Origin: Methylocella silvestris | GTDB taxonomy: Bacteria > Pseudomonadota > Alphaproteobacteria > Rhizobiales > Beijerinckiaceae | Assembly (NCBI RefSeq): GCF_002891535.1 | Contig: NZ_PDZR01000001.1 | Coordinates: 310,001-374,000 of the forward strand | Reading direction: 5' to 3' | Length of the DNA stretch: 64,000 nucleotides | In this document: positions 50,629-58,330 of the stretch, piece after piece | Position numbering within the stretch: position 1 is the first letter of the stretch | How the letters are laid out: each line of letters opens with the position of its first letter | Position numbers and translations under genes: made by a program | The notes under the pieces: model-generated | Database searches by the model: none | What the model was told of the DNA's origin: nothing | What the model saw: the letters and a program-made list of their open reading frames with translations, nothing else

Positions 50629-51039
50629 TCAGGCGCGCAATGCCACGCATACCCACACAAGCAGAGTCAACGCAATTCCGCCAATGAGCGTAGCCCAGGC
50701 CAGCCATTCGCGTTCCGGGTCGTCGAGGCCATAGCCGAGATCCCAGATCAGGTGGCGGACGCCGCCGAGCAAATGATGGAAAAGGGCCCAGGTGAAGCCG
50801 AACAGAACGAGCTTGCCGAAAAACGAGCTGACGACATGCGAGGCCGCAGCGAAGGCTCCGGGGCCGGAGGCGGCGGAGATCAGAAACCAGGCTAGCAGCA
50901 AGGTCCCGCCGTAGAGCGCCGCCCCGGTGATGCGATGGACGATCGACATCGTCATCGTGAGGGTCGGCCGATAGATCTGCAGATGGGGCGATAACGGCCG
51001 GCTCGCAGGCCCGCCGGATTTCAACTCGACCTCGGTCAT
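50629..51039 (-). CDS. sdhC: Succinate dehydrogenase cytochrome b556 subunit
   Basis: 136 residues with the SdhC signatures 'RPLSPHLQIYRPTLTMTMSI' and 'VHRITGAALYGGTLLLAWFL', three membrane helices and 'FHHLLGGVRHLIWDLG', which includes the heme-ligand histidine. First gene of sdhCDAB; its promoter lies in the 303-base gap to the divergent LpqC-like gene. Confidence 0.96.
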   Translation of the reverse strand: MTEVELKSGGPASRPLSPHLQIYRPTLTMTMSIVHRITGAALYGGTLLLAWFLISAASGPGAFAAASHVVSSFFGKLVLFGFTWALFHHLLGGVRHLIWDLGYGLDDPEREWLAWATLIGGIALTLLVWVCVALRA

Positions 51040-51342
51040 TTACGCTGCACCCGATTGCATGAGCCAAGCTTCGCCTTTCCTTATCGCAATCGAGGATGGC
51101 GGGCAAACCTAATCGCGGCGCAAAAGCGGCGCCCGTCCAGCGCATGTTCAGGCCCCGCTGCAGCGGCTTTGCTTGTTGCCAAAGCGCGCGCCGCAGTAGA
51201 AGAATATGCCGCCGCCAGAAGCGTTTCGGCTGCGGTCTTGCCGCGATCGGGAGCCGCCTCCCTGTCGGCCCGCCGCGCCGTTCGCGCGCCGCGCGTGGTG
51301 GAGATTGCGGGTGAGAGATTGTCCCCTTTAAGAGATCGGGCG
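51040..51342. other. Divergent promoter region, sdhC / LpqC-like gene
   Basis: A 303-base region that must contain the sdh operon promoter on the minus strand and that of the LpqC-like gene on the plus strand. The plus-strand frame of the LpqC-like gene stays open here back to a TTG at 51055, but the encoded sequence is Arg/Ala-rich and lacks a signal peptide. No clear operator was seen. Confidence 0.4.
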
Positions 51343-52335
51343 ATGGCCGAAGAGACGAGCAACGCGCCCGAGCGAGGCATTCTTCGCCCGCCCTTCGGCT
51401 CGCCCGGTCTTGCGCCGGTTTTTCGCGCGAAGATCGTTCGCGAGCGCCGGGGCGCGCTCGCCATCGGGCTCGCATTTGTCCTGTCGCTGTTCGCCGTCGG
51501 CGCGCCGCCGGCCGCGGCCGCCTCCGGGCGAATCACGGTCCAGTCGGGCGGGGTCACGCGCACGGCGCTGCTGGTGCAGCAGCGCAGGCTCAAACAGGCC
51601 CGCCGCCCGCTGGTCGTCATCCTGCGGCAGGCGCGCGAGAAAGGGCCGCACCAGCGGCGGCTGTTCGGTCTCGACGAAATGTCGGGGTCAGGCGGCCCGA
51701 TTCTCGTCTATCCGGACCCGCTCGGCGGCCGTTGGAGCGCCGGTCCGGGCGCTGACGCCGCCTTCATTCGGGATCTGATCGCGCGGCTTGTTTCCGACGG
51801 GCTTGTCGATCGGCGCAAGGTGTTCCTGGTCGGAATTGGCGACGGCGGCTTCCCCGCCCTCCAGCTCGCCTGTGATAACGCGCCGCTTCTGGCCGGTGCT
51901 GCGGTCGCGATCAGCGCCATGCCGGTCGATCTTGCCACAGCCTGCAAGCCGGCGCGGCCGGTTCCTTTCATGATGATCGCCGGGACGGCGGATCCCGTGG
52001 TTCCGTTCGCAGGCGGCAAGGCCGCTCTTGCCGATCAAAAAAGCGACGTCGCTTCCGTTGACGCGATCCTGGCGATCTTCGGAAAGGCCGCGGGGTGCGG
52101 CGAGGGCCGCACGACCACCGCGATCCCCGACCGCGACCCGCGCGACGGCACGCGGGCCTATGTCGACCGGCTGAACGGCTGCAAGGTTCCGGTCGAATTG
52201 CTGCGCGTCGAAGGCGGCGGTCATTCCCTTCCGGGGCGTCCGCTCACGGGCGATGGGCCGCGCCTCGGGCCGCACAATAACGACCTCGAAGCCGCGCGGC
52301 TGATCTGGGACTTTTTGCGCAAGGCTGGGAGCTGA
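51343..52335 (+). CDS. LpqC/PHB-depolymerase-like protein lacking the catalytic serine
   Basis: 330 residues from the ATG at 51343, with a hydrophobic export signal (about residues 38-60, ending 'AAAAS'). The alpha/beta-hydrolase order of the LpqC family is present: 'GGPILVYPDPLGGRW', 'DAAFIRDLIARLVSDGLVDR', the nucleophile-elbow position, 'MMIAGTADPVVPFAGG' (acid region) and 'VEGGGHSLPG' (histidine). At the elbow, however, the usual G-x-S-x-G is replaced by 'VGIGDGGFPALQLACD', with glycine where serine should be. It may be a pseudoenzyme or a binding protein of the envelope. Confidence 0.75.
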   Translation: MAEETSNAPERGILRPPFGSPGLAPVFRAKIVRERRGALAIGLAFVLSLFAVGAPPAAAASGRITVQSGGVTRTALLVQQRRLKQARRPLVVILRQAREKGPHQRRLFGLDEMSGSGGPILVYPDPLGGRWSAGPGADAAFIRDLIARLVSDGLVDRRKVFLVGIGDGGFPALQLACDNAPLLAGAAVAISAMPVDLATACKPARPVPFMMIAGTADPVVPFAGGKAALADQKSDVASVDAILAIFGKAAGCGEGRTTTAIPDRDPRDGTRAYVDRLNGCKVPVELLRVEGGGHSLPGRPLTGDGPRLGPHNNDLEAARLIWDFLRKAGS

Positions 52336-52353
52336 GCGTTTTTGCGCGCAGGC

Positions 52354-52710
52354 CTAAGCCCCGGCCGATCGCGCCGCCAGCTCCGCAAGGCCCTGCTGGA
52401 GCGTTTCAGGATCGCCGGTGAGACACAGGGTTTTGAGGCGGCCCGTCGCGCCAGCCTCAACGCGCACCGCCGAGGGCGCGAGTCGCAATGATTTGGCGAC
52501 AAGCTTGATCAGCGCGGCATTGGCCTCGCCATCGCGCGGCGCCGCGCGGACCCGAGCCTTGAGCACGGCGCGCCCATCGGACAATTGGCTCGCGCCCTCA
52601 ATCTCGTCGCGCGCGCTTTTGGGAGTGAGCCGCACCGTCAGAACGACGTCGGAGCCGCGCAGCATCCAGGGGTTTGGCGCGGCGTCGCCGGGTTTGGCGC
52701 CTGCGCTCAA
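52354..52710 (-). CDS. DUF167/YggU family protein
   Basis: 118 residues, apparently starting at a TTG whose last two bases overlap the yggT stop (TTGA), which implies coupling; the ATG at 52665 would cut into the conserved 'NPWMLRGSDVVLTVRLTPKS' segment. The family pattern continues with 'LKARVRAAPRDGEANAALIK' and 'GATGRLKTLCLTGD'. Small alpha/beta protein of unknown function, very often next to yggT. Confidence 0.85.
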   Translation of the reverse strand: MSAGAKPGDAAPNPWMLRGSDVVLTVRLTPKSARDEIEGASQLSDGRAVLKARVRAAPRDGEANAALIKLVAKSLRLAPSAVRVEAGATGRLKTLCLTGDPETLQQGLAELAARSAGA

Positions 52711-52997
52711 AAGACGTTCGGATAGATATATTGTATGATGATTCGCTGGATCAAAAAGATAATCAGAAACAGAACGATGGGCGAAATGTCGAGGCCGCCG
52801 AAGCTTGGCAGCATTTGCCGGATCGGACGCAGCACCGGCTCCGTCAATGCATTGACGGCGTTGACGATGGCGCGGACGACGTCATTATAAGTATTGATGA
52901 CGTTGAAGGCGACGAGCCAAGACAGAATGACGGCGGCGATCACGACGTAAGTATAAAGGTCGAGAACGAGCAGAATAACATCTAGAAGAGCGCGCAT
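52707..52997 (-). CDS. YggT family membrane protein
   Basis: 96 residues from the ATG at 52997 (GGAG 5 bases upstream); a longer frame to 53123 is not supported. Two hydrophobic segments flank the conserved 'PVLRPIRQMLPSFGGLDISP' loop. YggT proteins are integral membrane proteins linked to osmotic tolerance and, in some bacteria, to division factors. Coupled to the downstream DUF167 gene. Confidence 0.92.
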   Translation of the reverse strand: MRALLDVILLVLDLYTYVVIAAVILSWLVAFNVINTYNDVVRAIVNAVNALTEPVLRPIRQMLPSFGGLDISPIVLFLIIFLIQRIIIQYIYPNVF

Positions 52998-53151
52998 TGG
53001 ATCTCCGAAGCCTTGAGCCCGCATTCCCCGTTTACGCGGCTTGAGCCGAACTGGCAAGGCGGCCGCTGCAATAGCGCTGCGAGCAAGGCCAAAACGAGCG
53101 CGCCACAGACCCTTGCGCCTCACCGCGCAGTCGCGTAAACAGCGGCTGGCC

Positions 53152-53227
53152 GGGGCTGTAGCTCAGATGGGAGAGCGCTGCAATCGCACTGCAGAGGTCA
53201 GGGGTTCGATTCCCCTCAGCTCCACCA
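53152..53227 (+). tRNA. tRNA-Ala (anticodon CGC)
   Basis: A 76-nt cloverleaf with encoded CCA. The acceptor stem GGGGCTG pairs with CAGCTCC (one G-U), the anticodon stem CTGCA/TGCAG encloses loop ATCGCAC (anticodon CGC, reading GCG), and the T arm is AGGGGTTCGATTCCCCT. The prophage-like island begins just after its 3' end, a common integration target. Confidence 0.97.
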
Positions 53228-53363
53228 GAAAATCACATTATCATATTGAAATGTAATGGATATTCGCGTTAGAGCGTGAGCTTACCCCAACTATTACCCC
53301 TACGTTGGTTTGGACGATCGCGGGCCGGCGCTCTCACTTTTTTGAGGAAGGCTACCTCAGCGG

Positions 53364-54131
53364 ATGCCACTTATGATCGATCCCGATCCGTATGAAGATG
53401 TCATCCTCCGCTATGAGCTGACCGCCTTGTTCCTTCTCGGCGACTTGCGACTTGCGAACGGGGATCTTGCCTTAACCAAAGATGGTGATCTTCAAATAGG
53501 CAGTCCCTCATACAACGCGATGTTCCGGCTTGTGCAAGCTTGGCGCCTCAATGCCCCCGCAATGCGGTTGATGTTCGATACCGTGCATGAGCTTCGCCGT
53601 ACGAAGCCTGAGCGCGAGAAGGAGTTAGATGCAATTTTTGGCAGGGGTCCGGCGAACGGCCGATTCCTTGAATCGGACGATGTTTCACTGTACCACATGG
53701 TAAATGATGCCATTGGCGCGTTGGAAGTCAGCCGAGAGGCTCTTGCCGGTAGCTTGATGATCGTGATCAGCTCCCTTTTAGACCGATTCAGGAATGATCT
53801 CGATGCGAGCTTAAAGAGATGGAACTTGGGCAATCCTAGTTTCGGTGGCTATTCGGCAGGACAGGTCGTTACCGCTGCGGCAAATAGCTTTCGCCATGCG
53901 GACGAGTGGAAAAAAGCGCAATTCTCCAAAAAAGATGCCACTAAAGAGCAACGGCGATCGATGGATGTCATTCGATCGGCTCGCGGCTTGGCGGACGGCC
54001 CTCAAGCCTATTATGCCTCCGACATCTCGGAAGCTGTTCTGGATCTTCTTAGCGAGGGAGATTTCGAGCGATTGGCGAAAGTCATTCTGAGCTTTGCGAA
54101 TGGCATTGCTGAAGAAGTCAAATTGACTTGA
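53364..54131 (+). CDS. Island protein of unknown function
   Basis: 255 residues (ATG at 53364; an ATG at 53373 is possible). The sequence is helical and soluble. The most distinctive stretch is 'VVTAAANSFRHADEWKKAQF'; an RH-x-x-EW motif recurs in uncharacterised accessory proteins, and I cannot assign it to a named domain. It is the first gene after the tRNA and is transcribed away from it, towards the convergent phage genes. Position suggests cargo rather than virion function. Confidence 0.6.
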   Translation: MPLMIDPDPYEDVILRYELTALFLLGDLRLANGDLALTKDGDLQIGSPSYNAMFRLVQAWRLNAPAMRLMFDTVHELRRTKPEREKELDAIFGRGPANGRFLESDDVSLYHMVNDAIGALEVSREALAGSLMIVISSLLDRFRNDLDASLKRWNLGNPSFGGYSAGQVVTAAANSFRHADEWKKAQFSKKDATKEQRRSMDVIRSARGLADGPQAYYASDISEAVLDLLSEGDFERLAKVILSFANGIAEEVKLT

Positions 54132-54167
54132 CCGCGTCGGAGCTTTTTGAGGGAGCGGATAATCCGC

Positions 54168-54497
54168 TCAAACGGCCGCGCCCGTAAGGTCGCGCCACGT
54201 CCATCCATCCCAGATGATCAGCTTTCCGATCGTCTGGTCAAAGACGCTCTCTCCAAATTCCTCGGGTCGCGGTGCTCCGTTCGGCTGGGCGGCCTGCCGC
54301 GCCGGGCGCGTGGCAGAGGTCACCACTTGCGCACCGATGAGCCATCCCGCCGCGCTGAGGGCCTGAGCGACGCTGCGCGGCACGGTCAGGGTGCTTCCCG
54401 GCTGGCAGCTAAATACGACGCCGCCAACGCTCTGCGAATTCCGCAGGCCGTTGCCCGGCGGCAAGACGATAAAAATATCGGAGTTTTCCGGTGTCAT
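54168..54497 (-). CDS. Small phage protein, unknown
   Basis: 109 residues with a Shine-Dalgarno AGAGGA 8 bases before the ATG. The C terminus 'IGKLIIWDGWTWRDLTGAAV' resembles the 'fG-x-I-x-W-dG-x-W-x-D' ends of some phage structural or fibre-associated proteins. Located 25 bases after terL on the same strand, it probably belongs to the same transcript. Confidence 0.55.
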   Translation of the reverse strand: MTPENSDIFIVLPPGNGLRNSQSVGGVVFSCQPGSTLTVPRSVAQALSAAGWLIGAQVVTSATRPARQAAQPNGAPRPEEFGESVFDQTIGKLIIWDGWTWRDLTGAAV

Positions 54498-54522
54498 ATT
54501 CTTTGTCCTCTTGAATAACTGA

Positions 54523-55791
54523 TTAAAAAAGTTCGCCTCTGCGGGCGAGTTCGTAGAGTCCCCAGTTCGGCATTTGCGGCTGGATCATGAGATCGGTGAT
54601 TGCCCAGACCATCGCATCAAGGCGATCTGGCGAGCCGGCGACGCCCGGAGCGAATGAGGACATCTGGTCTTCGAGCGCGGGAAATGCGCCGACCAAATGC
54701 ACGCGATTTTGCTCGAATAGCGCCGATACAGGCTCCGCGCGCGTGATTTTTCCACGCGAGGCGTGAACCGGGCGGTAACTTACGTTAGGGTCGACGGCGC
54801 GGACTGTCGTCTCGACCATCGCCCCGCCTTGATTGACTTCCGCGACGATGCGATCAGCCCGATGCTCGTGATAGAGCGCCACGGCGATCCGCGCCCATTC
54901 GACTGGCGCGTATCTTCCGGAAGCGTCGCGAAGAATGTAGCCTTTTCCGTCAACGCCAAGGCCGGCGACAACGATTCCCGTCTCATCTGAATCCTCGTTG
55001 TTCGAAATGGCTGGATCGATCGCGACGACAACACGGGTCATTTCCGGTACGGCGTCGACGGAGATCCGCGCGCGCTCTATCAGGTCGCGATTCCACAGCG
55101 CTCCGGGCGTATCTTCCAAAAGCTCGGCGTCGAGTTCCTGTCGGCCGAGTCGCGTCCCTTCGTATTTTTTGATGATCGAATTGACGAACGATGGCGCGAG
55201 GTTGTCCCGGTTTTCATGAGTCGATCCGCGACTCACAGCAACGTCTTGACCTTCTCGGGAAAGTATATCCTTCAAAATCTTGAGCGGGCGAGGCGTGGTC
55301 GAAATAACAAGTCTGGGCCTCTTTCCGAGACGTAGCCCCATCATCATCATGTCGTAGGTTTCCTGAAGATTCGACCACGCGCAAATCTCATCCGCCCATA
55401 TTAAATCGTGAGCCGGTCCCCTGAGCCGATTGGGTTCTTCGGCGCTGAATGTCATTGCAATCGCGCCATTCGTATAGGTCAAAAGGCGTTTGCTGGGCTC
55501 GTATTGAGGCCTTGACCATTCCGGGCCGATCGATAACAGGCCGGACTCTCCAGCGACCATGACATCTCGGGTGTCACTCGCGGTGCTACCAACAAGCCCA
55601 ACACGCCGAGCCCTGCCGCTCTCGATCTCGGCGCTGACGAATTCAGCGGCAGCGCGGGTCTTACCAAACCCGCGCCCGGCGATAATCGCCCAAATGCTCC
55701 AATCACCATCCGGCGGAAGTTGGTTGGGTCGCGCCTGCGTCAACCACGAATTTTCTAGCGCATCCGCGATCTTATTAAACATTTCCGACAT
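54523..55791 (-). CDS. Phage terminase large subunit
   Basis: 422 residues from the ATG at 55791, which overlaps the small-subunit stop by one base (TGATG). The ATPase part has Walker A 'IIAGRGFGKTRAAAEF' and Walker B 'HDLIWADEICAW' followed by the coupling motif 'LVISTTPRP'. The nuclease part (about residues 255-400) has acidic residues in 'VVVAIDPAISNNEDSDETGI' and 'SPDRLDAMVWAITDLM'. It drives DNA into proheads and cuts concatemers. It belongs to the compact terminase type also found in gene transfer agents. Confidence 0.92.
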   Translation of the reverse strand: MSEMFNKIADALENSWLTQARPNQLPPDGDWSIWAIIAGRGFGKTRAAAEFVSAEIESGRARRVGLVGSTASDTRDVMVAGESGLLSIGPEWSRPQYEPSKRLLTYTNGAIAMTFSAEEPNRLRGPAHDLIWADEICAWSNLQETYDMMMMGLRLGKRPRLVISTTPRPLKILKDILSREGQDVAVSRGSTHENRDNLAPSFVNSIIKKYEGTRLGRQELDAELLEDTPGALWNRDLIERARISVDAVPEMTRVVVAIDPAISNNEDSDETGIVVAGLGVDGKGYILRDASGRYAPVEWARIAVALYHEHRADRIVAEVNQGGAMVETTVRAVDPNVSYRPVHASRGKITRAEPVSALFEQNRVHLVGAFPALEDQMSSFAPGVAGSPDRLDAMVWAITDLMIQPQMPNWGLYELARRGELF

Positions 55792-56375
55792 CACGATTCC
55801 TCCGGCGGAATATGCTCGATTGTTTTCATTGCCGGATCGATAGGTTTGGCGGACTCAAAATCGCGAAGCATGCGAATTACGTCCGCGCGCGCCGCCGGAT
55901 GCGGAGCCAAGGCTTTGATTAAAGCGCCCTGTAATCTCGCGAAGTCTGGCGAAGTGAATAGATTGAAGTTGTTGATTGTGGTTGAATTTGAAAATTCCCG
56001 GATCTCCCCGGTTATCTTTCCGATCTGGCGGAGTGTTTCAAGCAAACGTCCAGCGATAACGCCAACGGCATTTGCGTTGTTGGTTTCAGACGCCCTGACG
56101 AATTGATCTGTCAATACCGTTCGAACGAGTCCAAAGTAGTCAATTAAGCTATGTTCTTCTTCTCTTGCCTTGTCCAAGAGCTGTTGCATTTTTAATGGGC
56201 CAGCGAGATACTTTGCCTTCGTCTCGTCATCGATGTGTAGAGTCCAATGCCGATGAATCGCGTCGCGAGAGACATTGAATCGTTTCGCCAGCTCGTCCAA
56301 CGACGCGCCGCCAGCGCGCAGAACTTCGATCCTACGCCGCTCGGGATGTATGCAAATTGAACATGACTTGGCCAC
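55791..56375 (-). CDS. Phage terminase small subunit-like protein
   Basis: 194 residues from a GTG at 56375 (VAKSCSICIHPERRRIE). The frame can be read back to a GTG at 56459, but that part overlaps hairpin structures and looks non-coding. A CSIC-x-HP motif and a helix-turn-helix ('LDELAKRFNVSRDAIHRHWT') near the N terminus are typical of DNA-binding small terminase or HTH phage proteins. It is one base-overlapped with terL. Recognition of the packaging site is its likely role. Confidence 0.72.
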   Translation of the reverse strand: MAKSCSICIHPERRRIEVLRAGGASLDELAKRFNVSRDAIHRHWTLHIDDETKAKYLAGPLKMQQLLDKAREEEHSLIDYFGLVRTVLTDQFVRASETNNANAVGVIAGRLLETLRQIGKITGEIREFSNSTTINNFNLFTSPDFARLQGALIKALAPHPAARADVIRMLRDFESAKPIDPAMKTIEHIPPEES

Positions 56376-56436
56376 AGTAATTTCTTTCAAAATGAAAGCG
56401 CGGCGACGCCAATCGTAAAACGCCGCCGCGCCTATC

Positions 56437-56659
56437 GCCCCTCTGCCTCCGCGTTCCACACTTTCCAGAGGGGCAAACTGTCCGGCTCGCGACGAACAGG
56501 GAATTTCGCGAGCCGGATTGATCGAGTCGAAATGCCGGGATCGACTCGACCTTTTGAGCGGCCCTTAAAATGACGGAAAACCGGGCCGCTCAATTCTCGC
56601 CTGTGTGCCGCAGACGAATGCTCGCGGCGGGAAATGCTTTCCATTCATTTCCCGCCGCG
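56437..56659. other. Array of five consecutive perfect inverted repeats
   Basis: Five perfect stem-loops follow one another: arms 56437-56445/56466-56474 (9 bp, loop 20), 56481-56492/56506-56517 (12 bp, loop 13), 56522-56530/56541-56549 (9 bp, loop 10), 56554-56564/56583-56593 (11 bp, loop 18) and 56623-56636/56646-56659 (14 bp, loop 9). An imperfect sixth (56398-56431) and a small 6-bp one (56384-56398) continue towards the terS start. The arms differ in sequence and no T-tracts follow, so these are not ordinary terminators. The stretch fills the gap between the head-fusion gene and terS. Confidence 0.85.
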
Positions 56660-56704
56660 TCGCCATCCGCGCATAGGCACGCAGACGGCGGAACTTTAAT
56701 GTCT

Positions 56705-58330
56705 TTAATGTCGTGTCAGAGGATTGAGCTGCGCCGCACGCATGAGACACATAACTCTTTCGCTTTCCGGCATTGCGTTGAGCGCGCGCACAAGATCATC
56801 GTCGCTCAATTTTGGAATGGAAGCCTCAATAGTTGATCCGGCGGCGTCGGTCGTATTGTCAACCGCGCGTCTTGCAAAACTATTTAACGCGCACTTTGCA
56901 GGCATCGGTTCGGATAACCATTCAACCATTCGGCGTTCAACAGCATCGTCGACTTTTTGAGGTTTCGACATTCTCTCCAATATCGCCAGAACGCTTCGCC
57001 GCATTTCTTCCGTTTCCGAAATCACCGCTGCAATTTTCCGATCAAATTCGCTGTCAGAACGCCGGGCGATCCGTCCGACATTGGACGCAGGAACCGTAAG
57101 AACGCTACATCGGCAGTTTGTGTGCGCGCCGGGCGCCATGTCCCCGCTGGAAAACGGCTGATCAGCCGGGATTGGTCCCTGCGCTGCGTTGTCAGCACAT
57201 GCCGCGCAACACCCGCTGTCGGCCGTCATCCACGCTTTCATAAAATGGCCGGCGCCCGACTCGTTCACAACCTGAATTGTTTGAACGATCGCGGAACCCT
57301 TGGCTCGATTGGACTCGGTGACGCCGATACCTTTTGCCCGCGAAGGCGAGAAGGCGAATGCGGACCTTATCAGTTCTTCCAATGTGGCGGCGGCGACGCC
57401 TGTCGCGACGCCGGCCAATCCAGATTGAATCGTTTCCCCGATCATTGACCGCGTCGACGACGTGATCGCGTTTTCAGCCGAGGGATCGGGCGCAAGCTCG
57501 CCGCCAACGGTGAATTTTTGCCCTGTCAGTTGCGCAGCGCGTTCCCGTGCGGCGTCGCTCACGGCTTCGGCGAGCGCGGCGTTATCGGCAGCCGGCAAGA
57601 TGACATTAAGGCGGCCCAGCGCTTCCTTTGCGGCGCGAACGGCGTTTTGCGCAAGCAGGTCGCCGATCTGCGGCGCGAGGCCGCGTAGTGGTGCGAGATC
57701 AAGACCGTTCGCAACCGCTGCGGCGAGGCTGGCGGCGTCTTCCACCGTCACCACGTCGCCGCCGGCCAAGAGCAGTCGTGCAGACGATTCAATCGCGCCG
57801 GCGGCAATGATGGCCAGCGCTCCCGCGATCAAATCGGCGAGCGGATTGTCTTCCGCATCGGGTGTGGTTTCGGCCTCGGCAGTCGAGTCACTATCGGCAC
57901 TGCGCCAGAGGTCAAAAGTCGCGCCGGGATCTGCCGGCCGATCGACAAGAGAGATTTCTGTAATGATCATCCCGCGAACAATCGCCCTGTCGGCGTCATC
58001 CCGCTTCGTCACCTTAGCGCCAATGGAAAAGCCTTTGTAAACGCCCTCCTTGACCTTCGACCAAGCATCGTCGTCTTGCACATAGGCGCCAAGGTAGGCG
58101 CCCTTTTCGTCCAGCTCGATGCTCCGTGCGACGCCGACAGCGCTGGGCTGATGCATCTCGCGAATGTTGCCCCATTTTTTGTATTCCGCGAAAGCATCAT
58201 CGAGAGCTTCCCGCGCGATGACATTCCCGTCGAGGGCGGGTTCATCCGTCGAGGCATAGCCATAGACCATGCGGGCATCAGTATCGATGCGGCGTAGTTC
58301 GCCATAGAACTTCGTGCTGGCGGCACTCAT
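56705..58330 (-). CDS. Prohead protease / head morphogenesis (MuF-like) fusion
   Basis: 541 residues from the ATG at 58330, overlapping the upstream stop by 4 bases. Residues 1-165 resemble XkdF/HK97-type phage serine proteases ('VYGYASTDEPALDGNVIARE', 'KGFSIGAKVTKRDD', 'ITEISLVDRPADPGATFDLW'). After an Ala-rich helical middle, residues about 370-420 carry the C-x2-C...H-x-NCRC metal-like motif of SPP1 gp7/Mu F head proteins ('SGCCAACADNAAQGPIPADQ', 'GDMAPGAHTNCRCSVLTVPA'). Normally these are separate genes. The last 120 residues are unassigned. Confidence 0.75.
   Translation of the reverse strand: MSAASTKFYGELRRIDTDARMVYGYASTDEPALDGNVIAREALDDAFAEYKKWGNIREMHQPSAVGVARSIELDEKGAYLGAYVQDDDAWSKVKEGVYKGFSIGAKVTKRDDADRAIVRGMIITEISLVDRPADPGATFDLWRSADSDSTAEAETTPDAEDNPLADLIAGALAIIAAGAIESSARLLLAGGDVVTVEDAASLAAAVANGLDLAPLRGLAPQIGDLLAQNAVRAAKEALGRLNVILPAADNAALAEAVSDAARERAAQLTGQKFTVGGELAPDPSAENAITSSTRSMIGETIQSGLAGVATGVAAATLEELIRSAFAFSPSRAKGIGVTESNRAKGSAIVQTIQVVNESGAGHFMKAWMTADSGCCAACADNAAQGPIPADQPFSSGDMAPGAHTNCRCSVLTVPASNVGRIARRSDSEFDRKIAAVISETEEMRRSVLAILERMSKPQKVDDAVERRMVEWLSEPMPAKCALNSFARRAVDNTTDAAGSTIEASIPKLSDDDLVRALNAMPESERVMCLMRAAQLNPLTRH

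Noticed and set aside
51055-51342. TTG-initiated N-terminal extension of the LpqC-like protein
   Set aside because: It lies in the sdhC promoter region, is Arg/Ala-rich and would bury the export signal found after the ATG at 51343.
53228-53363. Tyrosine integrase or its remnant next to tRNA-Ala
   Set aside because: Only 136 bases separate the tRNA from the next gene and no integrase motif (R...HxxR...Y) can be read in any frame.
56432-56644. 70-codon minus-strand frame inside the hairpin array
   Set aside because: It is Arg-rich, has no ribosome-binding site, and is laid across the inverted repeats; the paired structure explains the sequence better.
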